From positions 977,001 to 1,041,000 of the forward strand of contig WPIO01000081.1 of NCBI GenBank assembly GCA_009760855.2: a stretch of DNA of 64,000 nucleotides, read 5' to 3'. A program made the position numbers and the translations under genes. Shown piece after piece: positions 30,676 to 42,000 of the stretch. This DNA is from Cristatella mucedo (Eukaryota > Bryozoa > Phylactolaemata > Cristatellidae). A model generated the notes under the pieces. The model had not been told where the DNA came from. It was given only the letters and a program-made list of their open reading frames with translations, and made no database searches. Numbering within the stretch: position 1 is the first letter of the stretch; the number at the start of each line of letters is the position of its first letter.

Positions 30676-33221
30676 TCAGTCGTAGCGGCCGGCGGCGGCG
30701 GCGTTCTGCGGAAGGTCCACGGCGTCCGTAATGTGGTAGCGCGTGTGCTTGTGACTTTTTAGCTGAAACTCGCTGTTCAGCAGGCTGCAGACGGACTTTT
30801 TCACCACGCACTTGCCTCCCGGCTTGACGACGACGTTGATGGCCTCGAGTCTGTTCAGACGAGTCAGCAGTCCCGCCGCCGGCACCGACTCGTTATGGCC
30901 GCCGCCGCGGATCTCCGGTTCTCCTCCTCCTCGAACCCTGCCGCCGCCGCCGCCGGGTTCCGCCTCGCCGCCGCCGCCCTCCTTCAAGGAATTGCCGTAG
31001 AATTGCAGCATGCGCTTCTCGAGCAGGCTCGTCTCGCGGTTGCAGCGCCGGATTTCCGGGTTCTCGAAATCCTCGTACGCCTTGCTCAGCTTGCCTCTCA
31101 GATAAGGACTGAAGAATTTCAGAACCTGCCCTTCGGCCAGCTCCATGACGTCGTCGTTTCGGCCGCCGCCGCTCCTGGTGGCGCCGCGGCTTGCCTCGCG
31201 CGCCGCGGGTGCCAGCTCTTGCCCCGCGGCCGCCGCCGCCGACTGCTCCTCGTGTAGCTCCTCCTGTATGATGGTGTAAATTATGGCGCCTCTCGGCGGC
31301 GAAAGGCCCACCACCGCGTCGGCACTGCGGTGCCCAGTCGGTTGAGCTAGCGCGGGGCCGACGTCATCGTTCGACGCCGCGGCCGCGGCCGCTGCTGCCA
31401 GCGACGGCGGCTCGTCGACTAGTTCGCCGTCCGATGGGGCTTCTGACTCGGTGGCGGCGGCGGCGGCGGCCGGCGCTCGCGCGCTCGTGGCGCCTTCATT
31501 TTCCGCATCGCGAGCGGCGTCCGCGAGAGCGACTTGAGCGACCGGACGCGGTGCTGCCGCGGGTGGCGCCGGTTGCGCGTCGTCTGCGCCACCCGCCCGC
31601 TCGGCCTCGTTTCGCGGCGGCGGTGCGACGGCAGCGGCGGCGGCGGCGGGCTCGGGCGGAGCCGGCAGGAAGAAAGCTAGCGACGGCACGGCTCTCTTCG
31701 GTATGATGGCATCGACGTCCGACGTCTGCATCGCCTTAATCACGCTCTTCAGCACGGAAATGCTCCGCGGCTTGCGAACCTCGGCGCGCTTTCGCAGAGT
31801 CGACGGCAGCAGTACGGCGGCGGCGTCCGCCGGGTACTCGGCGGCGGCGCCGGCGCCTCCGGCCGCCGCCGCGGCCTGGTCGAGCTTGCGCGTCACCTGC
31901 CGCTGGCGCGCGCGATCCTTCATCAGCTCCTTGTAGTAGACGGCGCCGGGCACGTACGGCTGCACCAGCTGGGCTCGGTCGACGGCGTACGCGTCTAGCA
32001 GGTGTCGGAACAGGGCGTCCTCTTTGGGCAGCTCTCGGCCGCGCCGCCGCAGCGCCGCCGCAGTGTGAGCGCGGCTGCTGCCGCCGCCGCTTCCGCCTGC
32101 GGCGCCGCCGCGCGTCTCCGGGCGCCGCAGCGCGTCGATCACGTAGCGCAGGAACGGTATCTCGGCGGCGGCGCCGCGGTACAGATCGCCGCGCAGCGAC
32201 CACTTGAGCATGGCGCTGTCGCGAACGTCGCGGTTGGCGCGCTCCACGTGCGTCGCCGCCTGGCCGCCGCCGGCGGCGTGGCGCCTCGTGGCGCTGCCGA
32301 GCAGGCGCTCGACGTTGGCGCCGTCCAGATGATAGAGCGACGACGCCTCGTCGACCGCTCGCACCGTCATCATGTAGGTGGACAGGCCGAGCGCGTGCTC
32401 GACGTCGCCGACCACCTCGCCGTCGGACACGAGGCACAGGTCGTGGTGCCGCCGCAGGTACTTCCGCTCGGCGACGGCGTAGCCCTCAAGCCGGCGCTCC
32501 TGCACGTGCTCGGCGCTGAGGTGCTTGAGCTTGTGCCGGCTCACGGCGTCGGCCAGCGAGCCCGTCGACCCGGTGACCAGGCCGCTGCTGGAGACCAGGC
32601 CGCCGCCGCCGCCGCTGCCGGCGGCGAACGACTGCCACGGCGGCTCGCCGTCTCGCGCCGCCGCTGCGGCGGCGGCCGCTTCGGCTTCGTAGCGCGACAG
32701 GTCGACGACGCCGCCGCTGCCGCCGTACTGGTCGCGATGGCGGCGCGGCTGGAAGGAGACGACCGCCTTGCCGCCGCCGCGCAGGAAGTGCAGGCCGTCG
32801 GCGGCGTCGCCCTGTCGCACGACGCACTCGCCGGCGGCCAGCTTCAGGCGCCGCATGCTGATCACGACCTGGTGCAGCTGCTTCGGCGGCCAGCCGCGGA
32901 AGAAGCGCAGACGCTCGACGAACTCGCGCGCCTCGCGCAGGTCGCGCTCCTGGTAGGCCTTGATCGAGCGGTTGTACAGCTCGCGGTGCACGACGAGCAG
33001 GTCCGTGCGCGCGTCCGTCACCACGCTCGCCGCTCGCACGCTGTCGTCCGATATGAGCGCCAGCTCGCCGAACGAGCCGCCCGTGCCGTACGAGGCCACC
33101 TTGTTGCCGTGCCGCTCCCGCCGCCGCCGCGGCGCCGTCGCCGACGCGGCGTCGCCGGCGGGCGCCGGGGCGGCGTGAGGCTTGGCCTTAGGCGGCGGCG
33201 GCTGCGAATCCTTCGCTGTCT

Positions 33222-33259
<38 letters not shown>

Positions 33260-33713
33260 GCGCCGCCGCGGTTTGGTCGCCGCCTTCGCCGTCGTCGCCG
33301 CCGCCGCCGTCGTCGCCACCGCCGTCCCCGTCGGTACTGCTGCCGCTGTCGCCGCCGTCTTCGTCGTCGTCGTTGCGGACGTAGACGGACACGTGGCCCT
33401 CGAGGACCACGTAGAAGGCGTCGCCGACTTCTCCCTGCCGCACAATCGCCTGGCCCGCCTCGACGCACAGGTAGGCGCAATTCCTGGCCAAGTCGCGTAT
33501 CACCTGCGGCTCGACCTCCTGCAGGAGCTGCGACTTGCGCTGCAGCCACTGCGCCGTCATGGCGACGCTGTCGTCGGGCCGCTGCGACGGCGGCAGCGAG
33601 ATCATCGCGATTATGGACGAGTACTGCGCCATGGCCGTTTTGCGGCGCACCTGCCGCTCGTGTGCGTCTCTCGCTTTCGCCGCGTTCAACGGCGGCGGCG
33701 GCGGCTGCGGCAT
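30676..33713 (-). CDS. Cyclic nucleotide-binding domain protein, CNBD2-like, with a frame break
   Basis: One long GC-rich reading frame. From Met at 33713 one frame reads a helical leader (RRKTAMAQYSSIIAMI) and the first half of a CNB domain (AIVRQGEVGDAFYVVLEGHVSVYV) into an acidic D/G linker. In the GCC run at 33224-33260 homology moves to another frame, as if one base were missing. It then continues to the stop at 30676 with the phosphate-binding cassette FGELALISDDSVRAASV (about 33023-33078), a second CNB-like domain (CVVRQGDAADGLHFLRGG ... SDGEVVGDVEHALGLSTYM) and a low-complexity Ala/Pro-rich C-terminal half. The C-terminal end (VLKFFSPYLRGKLSKAYEDF; GGKCVVKKSVCSLLNSEF) looks like real protein. 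Corrected length is about 1010 residues, longer than human CNBD2 (576), mostly from linkers. Double CNB layout fits CNBD2, a testis/sperm protein in mammals; direct ligand binding is inferred only. An alternative Met at 33798 is in the downstream frame and would lose the first half-domain. No splice sites are needed, so this may be intronless. Confidence 0.72.
33224..33260. repeat. (GCC)n run in the CNBD2-like coding region
   Basis: About twelve GCC units on the plus strand (GGC on the coding strand). The reading frame of the protein changes across this run. Confidence 0.95.
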
Positions 33714-34280
33714 GTCGTTGCCGCTCGCACGCTCCGGCGCTCCGGCCGTCCGATCGTCCGTTCGGCCGAGTTGCTGCGAGCAATCCCTGCTCCCGCAATC
33801 CCTGCCGGGTGATGTTTTGCTTTGCCCGGCGCCTACTTAAGAGCAGCTAAATCAACAAGCGCGCCGAATGAGCCGTCGGCGAGCTGCGTGCGCACAGAAT
33901 ACGCGATAACAACCATTAGGCGCGGCCCAACGAGGAGGCGCTGACGACCGATTTAACTTGTCAATAAGATGTCAGGCGCGCGCGCGTGCGAGCGCGCCTA
34001 ACTGCCCTCGCTGTCTTGGCAAAGCACCCGCCGACTTTTGTCGCAGCGCCGTCGAAAGCGCCGACCGACCGCCTGCGACCGGGTCTGCGCCACGGTTCAG
34101 CGAACGCCGAGTGAACGCGTCGACTATTCTGCCGCCGCCGCCGCCGTCGGCAGCTTCTCCGTCAGCGAGCGCAGAGCGAAAAGTACGCGGCTCGGGGGGG
34201 AGGGGTGAGGGGGATAATTTTTCGCGCGCCGTCGGGAAGCGGCGGCGCAGGGCGACCGCGCGTCGGTCGCAGCCGCCGAA
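33714..34280 (-). promoter_or_regulatory. GC/CpG-rich upstream region of the CNBD2-like gene
   Basis: The 5' flank of the CNBD2-like frame stays GC- and CpG-rich up to a LINE copy that starts near 34283. There is no TATA box at a usual distance. It is a plausible CpG-island-type promoter, by position and composition only. Confidence 0.35.
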
Positions 34281-34282
34281 GG

Positions 34283-34680
34283 TCGAACCTTAAATCCTTT
34301 GGAGACCGTGCATTTAGTTCGTATGCTCCCAAAGCCTGGAACTCCCTCCCGACCTGCGTCAGAACATCCCCTGACCTGACCACATTTAAAAGGAACCTAA
34401 AAACGCACCTATTTAGGACAGCATTTAGTGGGTCCCTGTGATTCGTCCTTGGTGTGCTTATGCGTGCTGACACTGTGCATGCTGCCACTAACCACATTTG
34501 CATGCTGACCCTGTGCATGTCACCCCTAACCATGTTATTCATTTCGTTTGTTTTTTCAAGCATGATTTTACTTACCATTCAATCGCATTTCACTTTACAG
34601 CAAATGCAAAGCGCCTAGAGAGAGATTAAGTTCTCTGAGGGCGCTTTATCAAGTGAATTATTATTATTATTATTATTATA
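34283..34680 (+). mobile_element. LINE family A 3' end, well preserved
   Basis: ORF2 end NLKSFGDRAFSSYAPKAWNS with TCVRTSPDLTTFKRNLKTHL, full 3' UTR, hairpin tail and (TTA)n. One of the youngest-looking copies; it lies upstream of the CNBD2-like gene. Confidence 0.92.
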
Positions 34681-35295
34681 AGGTAATCGTCGGGCGCCGG
34701 CCGGGCTCGGCAGATTCCCGATCCGCGCGAACGGGCGACTCTGTCGCGACGGACGGACGGCGCGAGAGCGCTGTGGCGAGCGCCTCGCAGCACTTGTGCC
34801 CGGGCCGCGCGCAATGGAGACATAATAAAGATGCAATAAAGATGATGCAGACGCAATAAAGACGATCGGGGGTGCTGAGATTGCCAGCGGTCTATCTCCG
34901 CGTCTCAGGCGGCCGACTCACGTCGCGGCGCGCGGCGTCGGGCTCCGGGGTAAGCGGCGCGATTAGCGCCTGCGCGTTGATGACCTGCAGCGTCTGCGCT
35001 TGCGGTGGGCCGAGCTCTAGGTCTCTCTGGACGACAGGAAGTTCTCTCACTGATCCGCGCTTTCTCGCAGCGTGAATGCATTGGAGCGTCGGCCACGAGA
35101 GGATCCGCCGAGTGAAGTTTTCGCCGACGCCGGCGAGAGTAAGACGGATGCCGGCGGCCAAGCTTTGCCCTTTCACTTCTCTTTCAAGCGTCTTCACGCT
35201 CTCCTTCGAGAGTCACCGCTTCTCTTCCGCTCGTGAAGCAAGGATGCAGGCCATCTGGCACTTAGTACGCCTCGTCGTTTCGTCCCGGCGCAATG

Positions 35296-35530
35296 TTAAG
35301 TACCTAGAAAGAGATTGAGTTCTCTATAATTCATTTGTATAAATATAATTCGTTTGGATAGCGCCCCGAGAGAACTTAATCTCCATTCAGGCGCTTCACA
35401 TATGCCTCAGGGCTAGAGCCCACGACCTCAGCAAGACATTGGTCGGGGCGAGCACCTTAATCGCTTGACCAATCCGGCTCGGTATCTCTGAGGGCGCTAT
35501 ATCAAATGCATTATTATTATTATTATTGTT
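35296..35530. mobile_element. SINE1 (minus) nested in a LINE family A tail (plus)
   Basis: The plus-strand LINE tail 35296-35326 (AGTACCTAGAAAGAGATTGAGTTCTCT) is broken by a minus-strand SINE1 at about 35327-35486 and resumes with CTCTGAGGGCGCTATATC and (ATT)n to 35530. The repeated CTCT at the join may be the target duplication. Confidence 0.82.
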
Positions 35531-36279
35531 ATAACGCAACGCAATCCTTAGTACGCCTAGTCCTCTTTGAGCACTGTATTTTAATCATTGCAGGGCGTCG
35601 ATTCACCAATAACGACCGGCTAGATACGTCCATCCATTTCCTCGCCTCAGAACGGAGACGGCATTGCCCCACGCCGGCGAAAAGACCAATAGACGAAAAC
35701 ATTAACGTGCTCTCCTGCGGCCTCTCTCAATATGTCAATGCGTCCTCGTCGCTCAGATTCAAGTCATTTATTAGGATAAGAAGTTCTTCGGTGTTTATGC
35801 GCGCGATCGATGCTTGAACTCGCAGCCATTTCGTTAAACGACAGAATCGCTAGCGGGTACGACAAGCGTACAATCGCCTTTTCACCTTCACCTCTTTTTT
35901 TGCATCGTGGCTCTGGCCAAACATGATGAAACGCACGCCAGCCAGCACCGATGCTGAGGACCTGAAATTGAACATTTTGCATTCAATAGAATCCCAACTG
36001 TTCAATAAATTGGATGTTTTTTATAATGATCAATTGGTAGCTACCGGTGATAATGCAAATTCTGAAGCGATAATCGTCAATGACACGGAAATACGGAACA
36101 CACTTTAGTAGTCACAAGCCAGGTAAAAACAAATGTCTTTCGCAAAAGCGGCGGCTAGATTAGTGCGTTGTGGATCTGTATTAGGCATGAAGTACTATAC
36201 TATTGGTGCGATGCTGCAATTCATGTACAAAATGCGTCAAAATGCGCCGCACGCATTTCGACGCATCTTATACACGTTA

Positions 36280-36412
36280 AATAATACTATTGTATTAATA
36301 ATATATTATAATATATATATATAATATACTATTAATATAATAATTAGTAAATACAATAATTATTATAATACTTATTATTAATATAATAATTAGTAAATAA
36401 TAATATTACGTT
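36280..36412. repeat. AT-only tract with a repeated 23-bp block
   Basis: The block TATTAATATAATAATTAGTA (plus AAT) occurs at about 36331 and 36379 inside nearly pure A/T. Confidence 0.85.
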
Positions 36413-37619
36413 AAATTAATCGTTTAACGGGTACATGAATTATACAAACCAAGCGCGTCGCTTGTGCACATTCGAACACATCAACGGAAACGATAAAGTT
36501 GTGTTAAAGTTAATAGAGTTGAAATGCATAGGAGATAATCTTACGAGTCTCTAGCTGGTGAAAAATCCAGTTTGCTTTGCTGCTCATATTGCTGTGCTTG
36601 AGAAAATCCAGTGTAAACAGGACGAGCTAATGGATTTGAATTCTTTAGCAGATTTAATCTTATCGCTTATCTATTATTGCTTATTAGCTGCAAGTGTATG
36701 CAAATTTAAAAATCAATTTTGATTGAGCTACAGCACGCAAAGGCGGGGTTGTTCGATTCTAGCCAAGCTTAAAACTGAAATGAATAAAAAGATTATCGGC
36801 TGCTGCTCTGTCGCCTTTGCATCTGTTAACATGTGAAAAGTTCCCCACTCCAACAGCATGAGTAAGCAAGATTCTCAAGACGATTAATTTGAAAATTAAG
36901 CTCTAGGACAGTTGATGGTACTTTTGTCCTTTTTGCGAAAGCTTCGCACTTTCAAGAAAATTAATTTCAAATATTTCGCTGAAACTAAAGCGATATTTTT
37001 TATTAGGCTCTGACAAATCTGAGAGATATATTAGCTCCAGAAAAAAAAGCGTCTTCACGTCTTCATCGGAAATTGAACTCCACCTCCAAAATTGGAGAAC
37101 AGTTTCATTCAGTGAGACATGACTACCGATTTAAATTATTCCGAAACTGGAAAAGAGATATATTATTTCTTTTCCAGTGCAAATAAAATTGCTGTCATGA
37201 AGCTTTTCACGCAGAAGTATATGGACTTTAGTTTATACCCGCTATAGGATTTCTGTTACATTTGGTATCGGAAGGAAGATGAAGGGCTCTGGACTGCAGT
37301 GCGAGCATGCGAAGGTTAGAGAAAGAGTGCGTGTTTACACAGCGGCATGACGCGGCTATCGCCGGCATCTCGCGGTGTATCGCATCCCGCGATATCGCGG
37401 CATGACGCGCCACGGTGTATCGCAGCGGGAGGATTGCAAAGGACCTCTCTAGCCGCAGTATTCGAGCCCATGACCTGCGTGGCAGAGTGCGAGCACCTTA
37501 TACCCGCGAAAAAACCAGTGTCTGAAATCTAGATTTGGTATCGTTACGTTCGCCGTTCGTATCATTACTGGTATCGTTGCGCTCGCCACGTTGTGGCCAA
37601 AGCCGCGGCAGAGCCGCTG

Positions 37620-37808
37620 CAACACCGCCTCTGCAACAAGCTTTCGCTTTGCAACACCGCCTCTGCAACAAGCTTTCGCTTTGCAACACCGCCTCTGCAA
37701 CAAGCTTTCGCTTTGCAACACCGCCTCTGCAACAAGCTTTCGCTTTGCGACACCGCCTCTGCAACAAGCTTTCGCTTTGCAACACCGCCTCTGCAACAAG
37801 CTTTCGCT
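37620..37808. repeat. 32-bp minisatellite, about six units
   Basis: Units start at 37620, 37652, 37684, 37716, 37748 and 37780. The unit is CAACACCGCCTCTGCAACAA plus GCTTTCGCTTTG. Unit five has one change (CGACACC) and the last is cut after 29 bases. Flanks are unique. Confidence 0.95.
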
Positions 37809-39010
37809 CGACGAGCGAGCGATGGCTTGCATCCCTCGACGTAACAGTTCAGACAGAGGCTGGGTGCTAAAAGCGGATGTGCTAAAAGCGGAAAGGAAGA
37901 GAGGAGTGCGGCCGAACGCGCAAGCAGAAAGCCCGGGGCAAGCGACTCCGAGGTTCACGCGGCGACCGGCCCAGCGATGGGCGGATCGGTGCAATGGCGG
38001 CTACGGAAAGCAGGCAGACGCTATAGGCCAGCTGGAGAAAGGGGTAGCGGAAGCGATATCCCCTCGCGGAGTAAAACCGAGAGCAGGAATCCCCATTCAT
38101 AGGTATGAGTCTGAATAGTCCTCGGGCGGGGGGGCAGTATCGCATAATCCCAGCGCGGACGTAGCCACGCTATCGCTGGCACAACACTAGCGTCTCAGAC
38201 TGGCTACATCGCGCGCGATGCTCCCGAATGCTCGCAGTGCTCTGCTTACGCTGGCATACGCTCTCGTGCGTCGGTGCAGCAGCAGCGAGCATTCTCTAGA
38301 CGTCCTTCGAACGTCCGCCAGCATTTGACTCGCGTCAGCAAGGGCTAGCAGCCGTTGGCACGCGCGCTGCGCTTGCGGCACACGACTCGACTGCAGAAGC
38401 CACAGCCGGTCGAAACAGAGTCGCAGCAGCGAGGTACTTGGCAGTCTAAAATGCTGACGCCAACGCACGGCGGTAGAGACGATCGGACACTTGCCGTCTA
38501 GTCAGCGCGACTGTCGCGGCGTTTGACACGTGAGAGCAGCGGCGTGTTGACGCGGCGATTTGAAATCCCCGGGTCCACGGCACAGTCGGTATAGAGGCTT
38601 GTCTGCATTCGTCCGTCGCGCCATCGCTGTAAGCGTGTCCGTGCTTATGCTACCTCCGCAGGCTGCTGGTACCGCAGCGCGACCTCAGCTATGCACAGGC
38701 ACGCACGCACACAAACGCGCACTCTAATCTGTCTCACGCACACCGTTTATCTATGCGAGAAACTCCGGGTAGAGACAACTGGCTCGTTAAATGGCTTCGT
38801 TCATCTATGCAGATGCTCGGGCGCGAGCAATGCAGCTAGCTGGTGGCAGTACCGCTGCGGCCGACTATAGCTGTAGGACCGCGCCTACGCCAGCCTCTAC
38901 AGACGGTTCGTTCGTTCATTAATGCGCTGAACTAGTAAGTTAAACGGCTTCGCTGTAATTAAAAGCCCGCTTGTGACCCGCATGGTCGCAGGTGGATTTC
39001 TTTGGTGGCC

Positions 39011-42000
39011 ATGGGTGACAACGCCACGATATCCGTGAAGCTCGTTAGAAGTTTCGAGTACAGGAACGTCAAGCATGTTCCTCTTCGTGATGTTGACCTG
39101 GACTCCACGGCGGGCGCCTTCGCCGACCGCGTCAGACAGTGTTAGTGTCCAGTCGCGTAATGCTACCTACTCGTCCGGTTCGTCCGCTTGTTACCGTGGT
39201 GGTTTATTTTGTCCGCACACCTCTGGCGCTGAGGCGGCGACAGTTGAAAGCGTCCAGCAGAGTTGCTCGCTGTTTTGCAGCCTTTTTCCTTGGCCTTTTA
39301 TGCGGCCAGCGCTTGCGACTTCAGGCCAGCGCCAGTCACAGACGCGAGTTACCCGAAGAAGCTGCATCGCTGTGCTAGCCGAGCGATCTAGAGCTGGCCC
39401 TTCTTTGGGCAATTCGAGGTAGCAGACAGCCCCTGCTGCTGCGACACCTCACGGTCGCCCTATGTGAGCAGTGGACTTCATAGGGCGGTCGCCTGGCGTC
39501 GGTCTAGAGCTCAAGACTCTCTAGCGTGGTGCCAGTGCTGTATAACCTCGGGTGGCAGAATCAACAGGTTCGGACTTGTGTCCACCTACTGTAAAAGAGT
39601 CTTTGTGGCTGAGTGCTGTAAGTGCTGTCCTGCTGTTACGATGGCTAATTGGCACGGTGCATACCATTTCTCGGCGTTCCTACCGAAGTAGCTCACGCTG
39701 CAGTGGCACAGAAGCGAGTTCCCCCAGGCAGTGTTCTAGGGCGGTGCTCGAAGGCACGCGCTGCAAGTAGTTTAGGTAGCGGCGGCAGAAGCATGCTGCA
39801 CCTACTACCGACGAGGGCCATCTGCTTCGTGTAGCCCGACCCGAGCCGCCAAGGCCTGCCGCAAGCCGCCAAGGCCTGCCCAGTTTCAGTCGAAGCTGGT
39901 GTGAGTTGCAAGGACTATCGTCTCTGCTGTCGGATTTTGGAGGAAGTGCGCTCAGATCACGTGGCTGGTTTACTTGACTTATGATTTCTTCTTTCGTGCT
40001 AGCACTGCTGTATCCTGGCCGCCTTCCTCACACCGATGAGCTGTACCCTCGGGCCGCTGCCACCTTTCTCTGCTGTAGCCGCCTACAATGAGTGGGAAAA
40101 GACGATGCGTGCAACTGCCTGCGGCCGACTTGTAGCGGCCCCCGTTCGTCGGTGATTGTAATAGTAACTATCTATTTTTTTATATATAGCAGTTGTATAG
40201 CAGCCTCGAAGAACTTGGTCTTTCTGTGAACTTTTTGTATGCTATAAAGGATGCACGTCATTGTGGTCAGTGACAATGTACATAGCGTCAGCACGTAAAA
40301 GCGTGCAAAGTACAATTCACGAGGCCACTGGAAATGCTATGAGGAGCAGGTGCCTTCTTATCTTCTGCTTAAAAGCAAGAAAGTTAAGAGAGGGCGCTGT
40401 GCTGGAAGGATGAGTGGTGACAGCACAAATGCAGCTTTGTATTAACTGCATAGAAATGAAACCCTAGATTGTGCTTGGCGATCACATTGGCGAGATGGAG
40501 AGTATACATTATGCAAAGAAGTGGACCAAGCTCAGGGCCCCGTGTGCACCCCTACTTCAGAGGCTCCTCGGATGACTGTTGCCTGTTGACATCAATGCTC
40601 AGTATTTTTTTGACATTCTGCATGCCTGCCTCCCAGCTGCGGGTCAGCTTTGCCACACCCAGTTGCAGGCTAGCATGGTTTTTTGCACTGTCCATCGTCT
40701 CATCTGCAGGCCGTCTATCTGGGACGCGCTGGCACAATTTTCGTCAGCTAGAACTTGTACCGCAGCTTCTGCGCCTTGCTTGGCCTTGGCCTTGCTGCCA
40801 CGCGTTGCTCTCACTGTCAGCACACCATGCGACATACTTGAGGCCCAGCTGGTTCATCAAGGTCTGCCTGTATTAATTGTTGCCCATGTGCTTGTGCGTG
40901 CTAAAATCCTACGTGTTATTGCTAATCAACTGACATGCTTCCGTCCTAGCATGTGTGAAGTTCTTAGCAAAAGCTAGATTTCTTAGAGCTCTAAACAAAT
41001 GTTTTAACATTATTAATCTAATTAAAGTGTATTGTTGTGCCACAATGAGTGCACATGTTTATGGTGAAATTTCTCTGCTTCCAGTGTGTGCATCAAATGC
41101 ATCTCTATCTTTCTAGGGATATCGCAAAATAGCAGTGTGCTGCCTCCGCCATTCAGAAGTCACTCATTCGGTAAGTCTGTCCGTACGAAACCGTACTGCG
41201 TGCCATCGTGAGTGCAGTTGCAAAGAAATTGCAGCCAAGTCATTGCGCTGATGCTGCTCCTACAGCTACTGCTGCTGCTGCTGCAGCTGCTGCAGCAGCG
41301 CTGCTCAGGTGCTAGCCGTGCGCTACGCTTGCCGATCATGCGCTGAGAGCTCCGGCCATCGGCGAATCTCTGTCTCACGAAGCTGCCCGGCCCAAGTTAT
41401 ACGACTTGTTGCTAATGTTTCAAGTGTGGCATGAGCGTTGGTTGCACCGTCATGCGGCTGAGAGGCACTTGCTCAGTTCGCCTTTCTCGCTAAGGCTCCG
41501 CCTGAGCATCGTCTGAGCGAATCCACTTGGCCTTCATCTTGGCGCACTTCCCTATCTGAGTGATTCCAGCCCAGCCAGTCCCACCTGACTGTACGCGCAC
41601 GTAGTATCCGCTCGTCTGCACCTGTCTTTCTCCTGCGAGTAGTGCTTTCGATTGCAAAGCAACTGCTGCTTTGCCAGAACTGTGCCGAATTAGGAGCCGC
41701 TGGCACGTGCTTGACACGTGCGGCCACGACCGCGAAGCCATGCAGCGCCGATGGTAGCCACCTACTCGGTCGTATTGGTTGTAGACACCCTGAAGATCTC
41801 GCACAAGCCCGGAGGATATAAGGTTGGTGGTTGGCCTTGGCTGCTGCAGCTCAGCTGCGCGCAAGGCCGTCCTAGCCGAACAGTTTGTCGTGTGGCTCTC
41901 ATCTTTTCTCATCTTTGAGGACGATAGACTCGCGGTCGTCGTCATAGCGCTTGCGTGAGTGATCTAGCACCACTGTCAACCTTTCATGTCATCTAGCTCA

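Larger units (their letters stand above)
34681..39010. other. Intergenic between the CNBD2-like gene and C2orf76
   Basis: GC-rich to about 35.3 kb, then the nested SINE1/LINE tail, an AT-rich stretch (36.0-37.2 kb) and the minisatellite. A SINE-head-like remnant is near 37455-37500. No gene seen; 38.1-39.0 kb must hold the C2orf76 promoter. Confidence 0.4.

Noticed and set aside
32002-33384. 460-codon plus-strand open frame opposite the CNBD2-like gene
   Set aside because: It is the antisense shadow of GC-rich coding sequence with few stops. It has no recognisable domain, while the minus strand has clear CNB motifs.
33714-33798. Met at 33798 as start of the CNBD2-like protein
   Set aside because: It is in the downstream frame and gives an Arg-rich translation over 33300-33700, where the other frame reads a proper CNB half-domain.
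35923-36108. A 61-codon open frame with plausible composition
   Set aside because: No recognisable family, no clear splice partners, next to AT-rich sequence. I could not support an exon call.
36133-36324. A 63-codon open frame running into the AT-only tract
   Set aside because: Its end is low-complexity translation and nothing supports coding.
37620-37808. CRISPR-like array
   Set aside because: Units follow head to tail without spacers, in a eukaryotic genome. It is a minisatellite.
37449-38118. Overlapping open frames across the 32-bp minisatellite on both strands
   Set aside because: They arise from a repeat with few stops in any frame. No domain, and no start context favours one.
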